DNA from: Streptomyces sp. NBC_01235
GTDB lineage: Bacteria > Actinomycetota > Actinomycetes > Streptomycetales > Streptomycetaceae
Direction: 5' to 3'
NCBI RefSeq assembly: GCF_035989285.1
Contig: NZ_CP108513.1
Location: 9,114,001 to 9,178,000, forward strand
DNA length: 64,000 nucleotides
The first letter of the stretch is position 1; each line of letters starts with the position of its first letter. The translations under genes were made by a program, and so were the position numbers. This document shows, in pieces, positions 1 to 7,776 of the stretch. The notes beneath the pieces were generated by a model. It had not been told where the DNA came from, searched no databases, and saw nothing but the letters and a program-made list of their open reading frames with translations.

Positions 1-510
1 CCCGATCAGCTGATAGGTCACCGCCCAGGCCAGACACGCCGGGAGGTTGCCCCGTACGAAGCGTCGCAGCGGCCACTTCGCCATCAGACAGGCCAGCATC
101 ACCGGGATGCGGCCCGCCGGCACCAGCCGGGACAGCACCAGCACCGCCGTGCCGTGGTCGGCGAGCTTCTCCTGCGCCTGCGCCAGCCGCTCCTCCGGCG
201 CCCGCGAGCGGATCGCCTCCAGCCAGCGCGAGCCGTTCTTCGACCGCATCCCGCGCCGCCCCAGCCAGTACAGCGCCGCGTCCCCGCAGAACGCCGCCAG
301 CGACGCCGTCACGAACACCAGCGCCAGTGCGAACGGCGCCGTCTGATGGAAGGCGACCACCGCCGCCGAACTCACCAGCGCCCCCGTCGGTACCACCGGC
401 ACCAGTGCCCCGATCAGCACCAGCAGGAACAACGACGGATAGCCGAGGGCCTGTTGCGTGGACTCCGTCGGAGCGGACGTCACAGCCGCTGCGGCGAGCC
501 ACCAGGTCAC
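1..510 (-). CDS. DedA/VTT-family membrane protein (3' end outside window)
   Basis: The minus-strand frame opens at a GTG whose last two bases overlap the TGA of the metallo-hydrolase gene, so the two are probably translationally coupled. The 170 visible codons show a hydrophobic N-terminal stretch, a proline/glycine-rich re-entrant segment (VPVVPTGALVSSAAV), a helix ending GDAALYWLGRRG, and a later SRLVPAGRIPV motif. That order is characteristic of DedA (SNARE-associated/VTT) proteins, which are integral membrane proteins linked to envelope lipid homeostasis, some acting as phospholipid flippases. The gene runs off the left edge, so the C-terminal membrane segments are missing. Family assignment is fairly secure; the transported substrate is unknown. 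Confidence 0.85.
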   Translation of the reverse strand, partial: MTWWLAAAAVTSAPTESTQQALGYPSLFLLVLIGALVPVVPTGALVSSAAVVAFHQTAPFALALVFVTASLAAFCGDAALYWLGRRGMRSKNGSRWLEAIRSRAPEERLAQAQEKLADHGTAVLVLSRLVPAGRIPVMLACLMAKWPLRRFVRGNLPACLAWAVTYQLIG

Positions 511-1280
511 CGTGCGACCTCCACGCGCACGCTCTCCCCGTGCCCGAGCCGGTGCACGACCACCCCCGGCGCACGCTCCGCCGCGAGTCGCACGAACTCC
601 TCGCCGGGCGCATGGAATTCATGGGGGCGCACGGCGTCCATGCCGATCGGCCAGTACGTGCCGTAGTGCACCGGCACCGCGCTGCGCGGCGCCAGCCGGG
701 CCAGCGCCTCGGCCGCGCGCCCCGCGTCCAGGTGCCCCTCGCCGAGATACGGCCCCCAGCCGCCCACCGGCAGCAACGCCACGTCGACCGGCCCGACCTC
801 CTTGGCCATGTCCTCGAACAGGCCGGTGTCCCCGGCGAAGTACGTCCGTGCCTCGCCCTCCACGACGTACCCGAGCGCGGGGGAGTGGTGCCGGCCCACC
901 GGCAGCCGCCGCCCGTCGTGGCGCGCGGGCACGGCCCGTATCCGCAGGGTGCCGACGACCGTCTCGTCGCCCGGCTCCATCTCGCTCAGCCGCAGATGCC
1001 GCAGGCGGCGCAGCCCGGGGACGGCGCGCGGCGCGCCCCGGGGCACCAGCAGGCGCGTGCCCGGCGCGAGGCGCGCCAGCGAGGGCAGATGCAGGTGGTC
1101 GGCGTGGAGGTGGGAGACGAGCGCCACGTCCGCGTGCCAGGCGCCGGGCGGGGGCAGCGCGCCCCGGCGGCGGCGCAGGTGCGCGAGGCGGCGGGCGAAC
1201 AGGGGATCGGTGAGCACACGTACGTCCGAATCCTCGACCGTGCAGGTGGCGTGACCCCACCACGTGATCTCCACCGGCAC
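507..1280 (-). CDS. Metallo-beta-lactamase-fold hydrolase (UlaG-like)
   Basis: A 257-residue protein starting at GTG behind an AAGGAGG ribosome site. It has the MBL-fold zinc signature HLHADH at residues 57-62 and later conserved pieces FAGDTGLFEDM and VPVHYGTYWP, which supply further metal ligands. The WGHATCTVE opening and overall length resemble the UlaG/YtnP-like branch (L-ascorbate-6-phosphate lactonase and relatives) rather than beta-lactamases. No signal peptide, so it is cytoplasmic. Its stop overlaps the start of the DedA-like gene by 4 bp, suggesting one transcript. The true substrate cannot be told from sequence. Confidence 0.85.
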   Translation of the reverse strand: MPVEITWWGHATCTVEDSDVRVLTDPLFARRLAHLRRRRGALPPPGAWHADVALVSHLHADHLHLPSLARLAPGTRLLVPRGAPRAVPGLRRLRHLRLSEMEPGDETVVGTLRIRAVPARHDGRRLPVGRHHSPALGYVVEGEARTYFAGDTGLFEDMAKEVGPVDVALLPVGGWGPYLGEGHLDAGRAAEALARLAPRSAVPVHYGTYWPIGMDAVRPHEFHAPGEEFVRLAAERAPGVVVHRLGHGESVRVEVAR

Positions 1281-1364
1281 CTCTTTGCCTCCTTCGCGCG
1301 CCTCCCCCGAAGCCTACGGGCAGGAGTAGGGTCGGCGGCGAAACCCGGAGGTGAGGGGGACGCC

Positions 1365-1775
1365 ATGGGACCGGTGAGGGGCATGCGGGTCACGGCGATC
1401 GCGAGTCTGACGCCGCTCGAGGAACTGGACGCCGATCCCTTCCTGGTGGACTCCCGCAGCCAGCACGCGATGTGCGCGCGGTGGGCCGCGGAGCGCGGGT
1501 ACGTCGTCAGCCGGGAACTGCTGGTGCGCGGGCTGCGCGCCGACCACTGCGTGCTGTGGGACGGGGTCCGGCCCGGCGTCGACCTGTTCGTCGCGCCCAG
1601 CCACCGGGTGCTGGAGAGCGCGCTGTCGTCCGTGGAGGAGTTCTCCGAGGAGTGCGCGCGGCGCGGGGTGCGCGTGGTGACGGTCGGCAGCGCCGAGCCC
1701 GCCTACGACGCGCAGATGAAGGCCCGAGTGCACCGCAGGCTGTCGATGCCGACGGCCGGCTACGACGGGCGATAG
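1365..1775 (+). CDS. Hypothetical protein with degenerate resolvase-like N-domain features
   Basis: 136 residues from the ATG at 1365, with GAGGGGGA just upstream; an in-frame ATG at 1383 is a possible alternative. The pattern of a conserved Asp/Arg region, CARWAAERGYVV, a beta strand VDLFVAPS, and an RGVRVVTVG strand after an alpha helix resembles the Rossmann-like fold of serine-resolvase N domains. The catalytic Ser context is not evident and there is no DNA-binding domain, so it is not an active recombinase by inspection. The start faces the GTG of the metallo-hydrolase gene with a short divergent gap. The stop codon lies inside the first unit of a heptanucleotide array. Confidence 0.6.
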   Translation: MGPVRGMRVTAIASLTPLEELDADPFLVDSRSQHAMCARWAAERGYVVSRELLVRGLRADHCVLWDGVRPGVDLFVAPSHRVLESALSSVEEFSEECARRGVRVVTVGSAEPAYDAQMKARVHRRLSMPTAGYDGR

Positions 1776-1979
1776 GCGAGCGGTCGGCCGAGGTCGACAG
1801 TCGACTGGCGATTGCCGGCAGGCGACAGGTGGCAGCCGACAGCCGACAGCCGACAGCCGACGGGCGAAAATGGGCGATGGGCGACGGCCGACATGCGATT
1901 GCCGACAGTCGACAGGCGATGGACGGCAGTCGGCAGGCGATGGACGGCAGTCGGCAGTCGGCAGGCGACGGGCGGTGTT
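1763..1979. repeat. Degenerate heptanucleotide tandem array A
   Basis: About 27 consecutive 7-bp units with consensus CGRCRGN, for example CGACAGC three times at 1837-1857 and CGGCAGT/CGGCAGG/CGATGGA cycling at 1917-1965. The phase is interrupted only near 1790 and by a 3-bp insertion at 1865-1874. The first units reach back into the last codons of the upstream gene: CGATAGG at 1770-1776 contains its TAG stop. The array fills most of the gap before the next gene. Confidence 0.85.
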
Positions 1980-2062
1980 CGCGGGATGACTGTCACCGCG
2001 ATGTGACAGGGTGGAAGGCGGCTCCCACGGGCGTCGGGGCCGGAACGCGAGGTGTACGGGGC

Positions 2063-4162
2063 GTGCGTGGGGTGCGGTGGCGGCGGACCGTCAGCCAGGC
2101 CGGGCGGAGCGTCACGGTGTGGGTGGTCTCCACGCTCACGATGCTGGTGCTCGCGGGAATCCTGCCGGACTTCCGGCTGCAGTCCCCCGACGGCGACAGC
2201 GCCACCACCATCGCCGTGACCGCCGCCGTCGGCGCTGGCGTCTTCGGTGTGCTGTCGGCCCTGGTCTGGCCGCTGCTCGTGCGCCTGCTCCTGCTCGTAC
2301 CGGCCCTGGTCCTGGGCCTGCTGGTGTTCTTCCTCAACGGCTCGCTGCTGCTGCTCGCCCTGCGGCTGAACCCCTCCGGGCAGAGCGAGGCGGCCCCGGA
2401 GACCGCCGTCATCGTCGCCGCCGTGATGTCCGCCGTCGCCTCGGCGACGGGCGGCGCCCTGGCCGTGCGCGACGACGACGCCTACCGCCGCCGCCTCTAC
2501 CGTCTCGCCGACCGCCGCCGAAGAGGCGGCCCCCTCTGCCCCGCCACACCCGGCACCGTCTTCCTCCAGTTCGACGGCGTCGGCCACGACGTGCTGGTCG
2601 CGGCCGTGGGGAAGGGGCTGATGCCGACCGTCGCCCGCTGGCTCGGCGACGACGCCCGCGACGGCGGGTCCGGGCGCGGCCGGCGTCCCTCCCACCGCCT
2701 CACCCCCTGGCGCACCGACTGGTCCAGCCAGACCGGTGCCAGCCAGCTCGGCATCCTGCACGGCAGCAACCACGACGTGCCCGCGTTCCGCTGGTACGAG
2801 AAGGACAGCGGTGAGGTGATGGTCTGCAACCGTCCCACCAGCGCCGCCGAACTCCAGCGCCGCGCCGTCGAACGCACCGGTGACGGCGGGCTGCTGGCCG
2901 CCGACGGTGCCAGCCGCGGCAACCTCTTCAGCGGCGGCGCCGACGAACAGGCCCTCGTGCTGTCCATCGCCGCCCGCCGGCGCAGCCGGGAGACCCGCTC
3001 CCGGGCCGGCTACTTCGCCTACTTCTCCGACCCGGCCAACGCCGTGCGCACCGCCCTGTCGTTCGTCGCGGAGGTCGTCCGCGAGATCATCCAGTCCACC
3101 CGCGCCCGGCTGAGGGGGGAGCGGCCGTGGGTCGGACGCGGCGGCCTCTACCCGTTCGTCCGCGCTTTCGCGACCGTCGTCGAACGCGACGTCGTCGTGG
3201 CCGCCGTGATGGGCGACATGCTCGCCGGACGCACCGCCGTCTACGCCGATCTGGTGGCGTACGACGAGGTCGCGCACCACTCCGGGCCGCTCGGCCGGGA
3301 CACCGAGCAGGTCCTCGGCCGCCTCGACCGGGCGCTCGCGCTGATCGAGAAGGTCGCCGAGCACGCCCCCCGCCCGTACCGGATCGTCGTCCTGTCCGAC
3401 CACGGCCAGAGCCCCGGCGAAACGTTCCGCGCCCGCTACGGCCTCACCCTCGGCGACCTGGTGCGGGCCGGCTGCGGGCTGCCCGTGCCGCGCAAGGCGG
3501 AGCGCACGCACAGCGGCGCCGAGGCCCGCGCGGCTGTCCGCGCGGCGCTGCGTCGGCCCGTGGAGGAGGGCGGCGACCGTCACCGGCCGTCCGGCCGCCG
3601 CCCGGAGCCGATCGTGCTGGCCTCGGGGAACCTGGGCCTGATCTCCTTCCCGGACGTGGCGCACCGGATGAGCAAGGAGGAGATCGACGCCCGCCACCCC
3701 GCCCTGCTGACCACCCTCGCCAACCACCCCGGCATCGGCTTCCTCCTGGTGCGCAGCGAGAAGTACGGCGGGGTCGTGCTCGGCGCGTACGGCGCGGAGA
3801 TCCCCCTCGACCGACTCGACGAGGACCCCGGCCCGCTCGCGGCCTTCGGGCCCGGTGCGGCCGATGCGGTGCGCCGCACCCACTCCTTCCCGCACACCGC
3901 CGACATCATGGTCAACTCCTTCCACGACCCGGCCGACGGCGAGGTCCTCGCCTTCGAGGAGCAGATCGGCTCCCACGGTGGCCTCGGCGGCGCCCAGGCC
4001 GGACCGTTCCTGCTGTCCCCGCTGGCCCTGTCCGCGCCCGTCGAGGACGAAGCGGAACTGACCGGCGCGGAGCACGTCCACCGCGTCCTGCGCCGCTGGC
4101 TGCGCGAGTCGAACGGCCCCCAGGTGCCCCTGGAGACGGCCCCGGAGGAGCACGCCGCCTGA
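2063..4162 (+). CDS. Holin-like membrane domain fused to alkaline-phosphatase-superfamily phosphodiesterase
   Basis: About 699 residues if it begins at GTG 2063; GTG 2003 and 2072 are alternatives and no start has a strong ribosome site. The N-terminal ~150 residues contain about four hydrophobic helices (VTVWVVSTLTMLVLAGILP and following), like the phage-holin-like/DUF4131-type domains seen in streptomycete membrane proteins. The rest is an alkaline-phosphatase-superfamily nucleotide pyrophosphatase/phosphodiesterase-like domain: VFLQFDGVGHDV metal site, SQTGASQLGI nucleophile region, AYDEVAHHSGP, LSDHGQSPGE and a late SHGGLGG histidine. The enzyme domain is probably tethered to the membrane; which face it occupies is not clear. 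Substrate unknown. Confidence 0.8.
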   Translation: MRGVRWRRTVSQAGRSVTVWVVSTLTMLVLAGILPDFRLQSPDGDSATTIAVTAAVGAGVFGVLSALVWPLLVRLLLLVPALVLGLLVFFLNGSLLLLALRLNPSGQSEAAPETAVIVAAVMSAVASATGGALAVRDDDAYRRRLYRLADRRRRGGPLCPATPGTVFLQFDGVGHDVLVAAVGKGLMPTVARWLGDDARDGGSGRGRRPSHRLTPWRTDWSSQTGASQLGILHGSNHDVPAFRWYEKDSGEVMVCNRPTSAAELQRRAVERTGDGGLLAADGASRGNLFSGGADEQALVLSIAARRRSRETRSRAGYFAYFSDPANAVRTALSFVAEVVREIIQSTRARLRGERPWVGRGGLYPFVRAFATVVERDVVVAAVMGDMLAGRTAVYADLVAYDEVAHHSGPLGRDTEQVLGRLDRALALIEKVAEHAPRPYRIVVLSDHGQSPGETFRARYGLTLGDLVRAGCGLPVPRKAERTHSGAEARAAVRAALRRPVEEGGDRHRPSGRRPEPIVLASGNLGLISFPDVAHRMSKEEIDARHPALLTTLANHPGIGFLLVRSEKYGGVVLGAYGAEIPLDRLDEDPGPLAAFGPGAADAVRRTHSFPHTADIMVNSFHDPADGEVLAFEEQIGSHGGLGGAQAGPFLLSPLALSAPVEDEAELTGAEHVHRVLRRWLRESNGPQVPLETAPEEHAA

Positions 4163-4291
4163 GCGGAGCCTTCGGCTGCGCCACAGGAAAACCAGGTGAC
4201 GGCCGCAACCATCGATTGAGAACCTCGACGGCGAGTAACCGCGTCCGCGAGAGCGGCGCCGGTTTGGACACATAGAAGGGGAGCCTCGGCC

Positions 4292-5353
4292 TTGCAGGCT
4301 GCCGTGACCGTCACGCCCTCCCGTATCCCCGAACTCCTGCTCGGTCTCGCCGTGGTGCGGCCGGTGTTCCTCTGGGGCGCCCCGGGCATCGGAAAATCCT
4401 CCCTGGTCAGGGAGTTCGCCGAGTCGCTCGGGCTGGAGTGCGTGAGTCTGCTCGGTACGCAGCTCGCGCCCGAGGACCTCATCGGCGTCCCCCAGATCCG
4501 GGACGGGCGGTCGGTGTTCTGCCCGCCGGAGGCCATCGCCCGTGACGAGCCGTACTGCCTGTTCCTGGACGAGCTGAACGCGGCCACGCCCGATGTGCAG
4601 AAGGCGTTCTACTCCCTCATCCTGGACCGCCGGATCGGCAACTACGAGCTGCCGAAGGGCTCGATCGTCATCGGCGCCGGGAACCGGGCCACGGACAACG
4701 CGCTCGCCCGGCCCATCGCCTCCGCGCTCGTCAACCGGCTCACCCACGTCCACCTGGAGGCGTCCGCCCGGGACTGGCTGCGGTGGGCCGCCGGCAACGG
4801 CATCCACCCGTGGGTCCTCGACCACCTCACCGACCGGCCCGACCACCTGTGGTCCAAGCCGCCGAAAACCGAGGAACCGTTTTCCACGCCCCGTTCCTGG
4901 CACATGCTCTCCGACGCCCTGCACTCCTTCGGACGCGATCTCGACGAGGACACCCTCAAGGTCCTCGCGCACGGCACTCTGACGCCCGCGCACGCCATCG
5001 CCTTCTGCGGCTACGTCAAGATCGTCCGCAGCCGGTACGGCATCGAGGCCATCCTCAAGGGCGAGGCCTCCTGGCCGCACCGCGTCGAGGACCGCGACCT
5101 GCTCTACTACCTCGCCGACTCGTTCCGCGGCCGGCTGGTCAAGGAACTCCCCGCCGTCAAGGAGCGCATGTCGGCGAACGGCCGCCAGACCGCCTACCGC
5201 GCCAAGTCACTGCTCGTGCAGCTCGCCGAGATCTCCGTCGAGGTCGCCCAGACCGTCATCGCCTCCGACGTCGACGGCAACCCCGTGCTGCCCGCCTGGT
5301 TCCTGGTCGAGGCGGCCCGCGACATGCCCCGCCTGGTGGAGGCGCGACGGTGA
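4292..5353 (+). CDS. MoxR-type AAA ATPase
   Basis: 353 residues from TTG 4292, preceded by AGAAGGGGAG; GTG 4304 is an alternative. Walker A is GAPGIGKS at residues 29-36 and Walker B is CLFLDELN, followed by a sensor-1 segment IVIGAGNR. This is the MoxR/VPS-like branch of AAA+ ATPases, which usually act as chaperones for insertion or maturation of VWA-domain partners. The stop overlaps by 4 bp the GTG of a gene encoding exactly such a VWA protein, so the two are almost certainly a functional pair. The client protein is unknown. Confidence 0.9.
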   Translation: MQAAVTVTPSRIPELLLGLAVVRPVFLWGAPGIGKSSLVREFAESLGLECVSLLGTQLAPEDLIGVPQIRDGRSVFCPPEAIARDEPYCLFLDELNAATPDVQKAFYSLILDRRIGNYELPKGSIVIGAGNRATDNALARPIASALVNRLTHVHLEASARDWLRWAAGNGIHPWVLDHLTDRPDHLWSKPPKTEEPFSTPRSWHMLSDALHSFGRDLDEDTLKVLAHGTLTPAHAIAFCGYVKIVRSRYGIEAILKGEASWPHRVEDRDLLYYLADSFRGRLVKELPAVKERMSANGRQTAYRAKSLLVQLAEISVEVAQTVIASDVDGNPVLPAWFLVEAARDMPRLVEARR

Positions 5354-7146
5354 ACCGCGACGCCCGTGACCGAAAGAAGCGGGACCTCGCGGCGGAGTCG
5401 TTCGAGTTCGGCCTGGCACAGTTGCGCACCAATCCGGCGCTGGCCGCCCTGAAGTTCGACACCTGCCGCCGTGAGGAGTGCGGCATGGCTCCCCGCGACG
5501 GCCTCGTCCGCGCCGACTCCAACGGCACGCTGCATGCCCACCCCACCAGGATCGTCGACTCCGCCCGCTGGGCCTGGTCCCTTGCGCACGCCGCCCTCCA
5601 CCTCGGCTTCGGACACCTCCCGGCGTCCAAGGACCAGCGCGCCCAGCCCGACCGGTACGAGCTCGCCGCGCACTGCACCGTCGTCAACCGCTTTCTGCTG
5701 ACTTTCCGCGTCGGCACCGCCCCGGACGACCTTCCGCCGGCCTACCCCGGCGGCGACGAGGAACAGCTCGCCGCCCGCTGGCGGCGCACCGGACTCCCGG
5801 CCGAGTACGAGCACTGCGGCACCGCGGGGAGGGCGGCCGACCAGGTGTTCGTGCCGTGGACCTGGTACGGCCGCCAGATGCCGGACTGGCCGCTGGCGTT
5901 CGCCACCGCCCTGACCCGGACCGTGTCCGCCGCGATGGACATGGCGGGCGGCCGCCGCGACTCCCTGGACGGCGAGGCGCCCGTGCGGCGCCCGTGGGAG
6001 CGCGCGCTGAGCTGGTTCGTCTCGTCCTACCCGCTGCTCGGGGGCCTCGCGGCCGGCATCGAGCTCGTCGCCGACGCCGAACTCGCCCGCGCGCACGGCA
6101 TCTCCATCGCCGCCGTGAACGCGGAGGCGGGCGAGATCTACGTCAACCCGCTGCGGACGTTCGACGACGAGGAGTGGCGGTTCGTCCTCGCCCACGAGAT
6201 GCTGCACGCCGCCCTGCGTCACGGCGACCGCTGCGGCACCCGCGACCCCTACCTCTTCAACGTCGCCTGCGACTACGTCATCAACGGCTGGCTGCGCGAG
6301 ATGCAGGTCGGCACCATGCCCGAAGGGCTGCTGTACGACGCGGAGTTGGCGGGCCTGTCCGCCGAGGAGGTCTACGACCGCATCGCCGTGGACCTGCGCC
6401 GGATGCGGCGCCTGGCCACCCTGCGCGGCAAGGGCCTCGGCGACATGCTCGGTGCCCCGCTCGGCCCGCCGCGCGACTACGTCGACCTCGACGGCTTCTA
6501 CCGCCGCGGCCTCGCCCAGGGCTTCGACCTGCACCAGCGGCAGGAACGCGGCTTCCTGCCCGGCGGGTTGGTGGAGGAGATCCGCGCACTCAGCCATCCT
6601 CCGCTGCCCTGGGACGCCCAACTCGCCCGCTGGTTCGACGAGTTCGTGCCGCGCCCGCAACCGCTGCGGTCGTACGCCCGTCCCGCGCGCCGCCAGGCCT
6701 CCACCCCCGACATCCCGCGCGCCGGCCGCTGGTTCCCTCCCGAGGAGATCGCCCGCTGCACCTTCGGCGTCGTCCTGGACACCTCCGGCTCCATGGACCG
6801 CACCCTCCTCGGCAAGGCACTCGGCGCGATCGCCTCGTACGCCGAGGCCCGCGACGTCCCGGCCGCCCGGGTCGTGTTCTGCGACGCGGCCCCGCACGAC
6901 GCGGGCTACCTGCCGGTCACCGAGATCGCCGGCCGGGTCCGGGTGCACGGGCGCGGCGGTACGGTCCTGCAGCCCGGCATCGACCTGCTGCAGCGCGCCG
7001 ACGACTTCCCGCCCGGCGCGCCGCTCCTCGTCATCACCGACGGCTGGTGCGACACCCTGCGGGTGCGGCGCGAGCACGCCTACCTGATCCCGCAGGGCCG
7101 TCACCTGCCGTTCACCGCGCGGGGGCCGGTGTTCCGGGTGCGGTGA
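5350..7146 (+). CDS. DUF2201-family putative metallopeptidase with VWA-like domain
   Basis: 598 residues from GTG 5350, overlapping the ATPase stop as GTGA. The N-terminal two thirds contain a zinc-peptidase motif HEMLH at residues 282-286 with a following HGD, matching the putative metallopeptidase domain of DUF2201. The C-terminal part is a VWA-like domain with a MIDAS-type DTSGSM at 477-482 and a later VITDGWCDT. MoxR ATPases commonly pair with VWA proteins, so the ATP-driven partner is probably the adjacent gene product. No signal peptide or membrane helix is evident. Whether the peptidase is active and on what is not known. Confidence 0.87.
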   Translation: MNRDARDRKKRDLAAESFEFGLAQLRTNPALAALKFDTCRREECGMAPRDGLVRADSNGTLHAHPTRIVDSARWAWSLAHAALHLGFGHLPASKDQRAQPDRYELAAHCTVVNRFLLTFRVGTAPDDLPPAYPGGDEEQLAARWRRTGLPAEYEHCGTAGRAADQVFVPWTWYGRQMPDWPLAFATALTRTVSAAMDMAGGRRDSLDGEAPVRRPWERALSWFVSSYPLLGGLAAGIELVADAELARAHGISIAAVNAEAGEIYVNPLRTFDDEEWRFVLAHEMLHAALRHGDRCGTRDPYLFNVACDYVINGWLREMQVGTMPEGLLYDAELAGLSAEEVYDRIAVDLRRMRRLATLRGKGLGDMLGAPLGPPRDYVDLDGFYRRGLAQGFDLHQRQERGFLPGGLVEEIRALSHPPLPWDAQLARWFDEFVPRPQPLRSYARPARRQASTPDIPRAGRWFPPEEIARCTFGVVLDTSGSMDRTLLGKALGAIASYAEARDVPAARVVFCDAAPHDAGYLPVTEIAGRVRVHGRGGTVLQPGIDLLQRADDFPPGAPLLVITDGWCDTLRVRREHAYLIPQGRHLPFTARGPVFRVR

Positions 7147-7222
7147 GGCGGAGTGTGATCGGATGGGGGGCAGGGGACCCGGAAACGGGTCCGCACGCCA
7201 GCTCCATGCGAAAGGAAGAAAC

Positions 7223-7651
7223 GTGGCCACCACGCGCTCCGCACACACCGTCTGGGAAGGCAACCTGATCGAGGGCAACGGTGTCGTGTCCTTCGACTCC
7301 TCCGGCGCCATCGCCCAGCAGCCCGTGACGTGGGCTGCCCGTACCCAGGAGGCGAACGGAAAGACCAGCCCCGAGGAGCTGATCGCGGCTGCCCACTCCA
7401 GCTGCTTCTCCATGGCCTTCTCGCACGCCCTCGCCGGCGCCGGCACCCCGCCCACCAAGCTCATCACCTCGGCCGACGTCACCTTCCAGCCGGGTGAGGG
7501 CATCACCGGCATCCACCTGACCGTGGAGGGCACCGTGCCCGGCCTCGACGAGGACGGCTTCGTCGCCGCCGCCGAGCAGGCCAAGGTCAACTGCCCCGTC
7601 AGCCAGGCCCTCAAGGCCGTACCGATCACCCTGTCGGCCAAGCTCGCCTGA
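7223..7651 (+). CDS. osmC: OsmC-family peroxiredoxin
   Basis: 142 residues from GTG 7223, with AAAGGAAGAA at 7211-7220. The two reactive cysteines of the OsmC/Ohr family are present, Cys61 in SSCFSM and Cys124 in VNCPVSQAL. The N-terminal WEGNLIEGNGVVSFDS is typical of the OsmC branch rather than Ohr. These homodimeric cytoplasmic enzymes reduce organic hydroperoxides using dithiol reductants. It appears monocistronic: a hairpin follows the stop and the next gene has its own ribosome site. Confidence 0.92.
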   Translation: MATTRSAHTVWEGNLIEGNGVVSFDSSGAIAQQPVTWAARTQEANGKTSPEELIAAAHSSCFSMAFSHALAGAGTPPTKLITSADVTFQPGEGITGIHLTVEGTVPGLDEDGFVAAAEQAKVNCPVSQALKAVPITLSAKLA

Positions 7652-7669
7652 GCGGCCGCGTCGCGGTCC

Positions 7670-7701
7670 GGGGTGCGGAGCCGGTACGAGGCCCCGCACC
7701 C
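7670..7701 (+). terminator. Hairpin terminator after osmC
   Basis: GGGTGCGG at 7671-7678 pairs with CCGCACCC at 7694-7701 (8 bp stem, 15-nt loop), starting 19 nt after the osmC stop. There is no U-tract, as is usual for streptomycete terminators. Confidence 0.6.
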
Positions 7702-7776
7702 TTGGCGGTTGCGCGCACCCGGGCTCCGGGTATAACCGTCTGCGCCCGAGGCGACGTGAGGACGAGGAGGACGACG

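Noticed and set aside
1760..5080. Long minus-strand open frame of over 1,100 codons opposite the phosphodiesterase and MoxR genes
   Set aside because: It is an antisense shadow produced by high GC at third positions; it includes translated repeats and has no domains or ribosome site.
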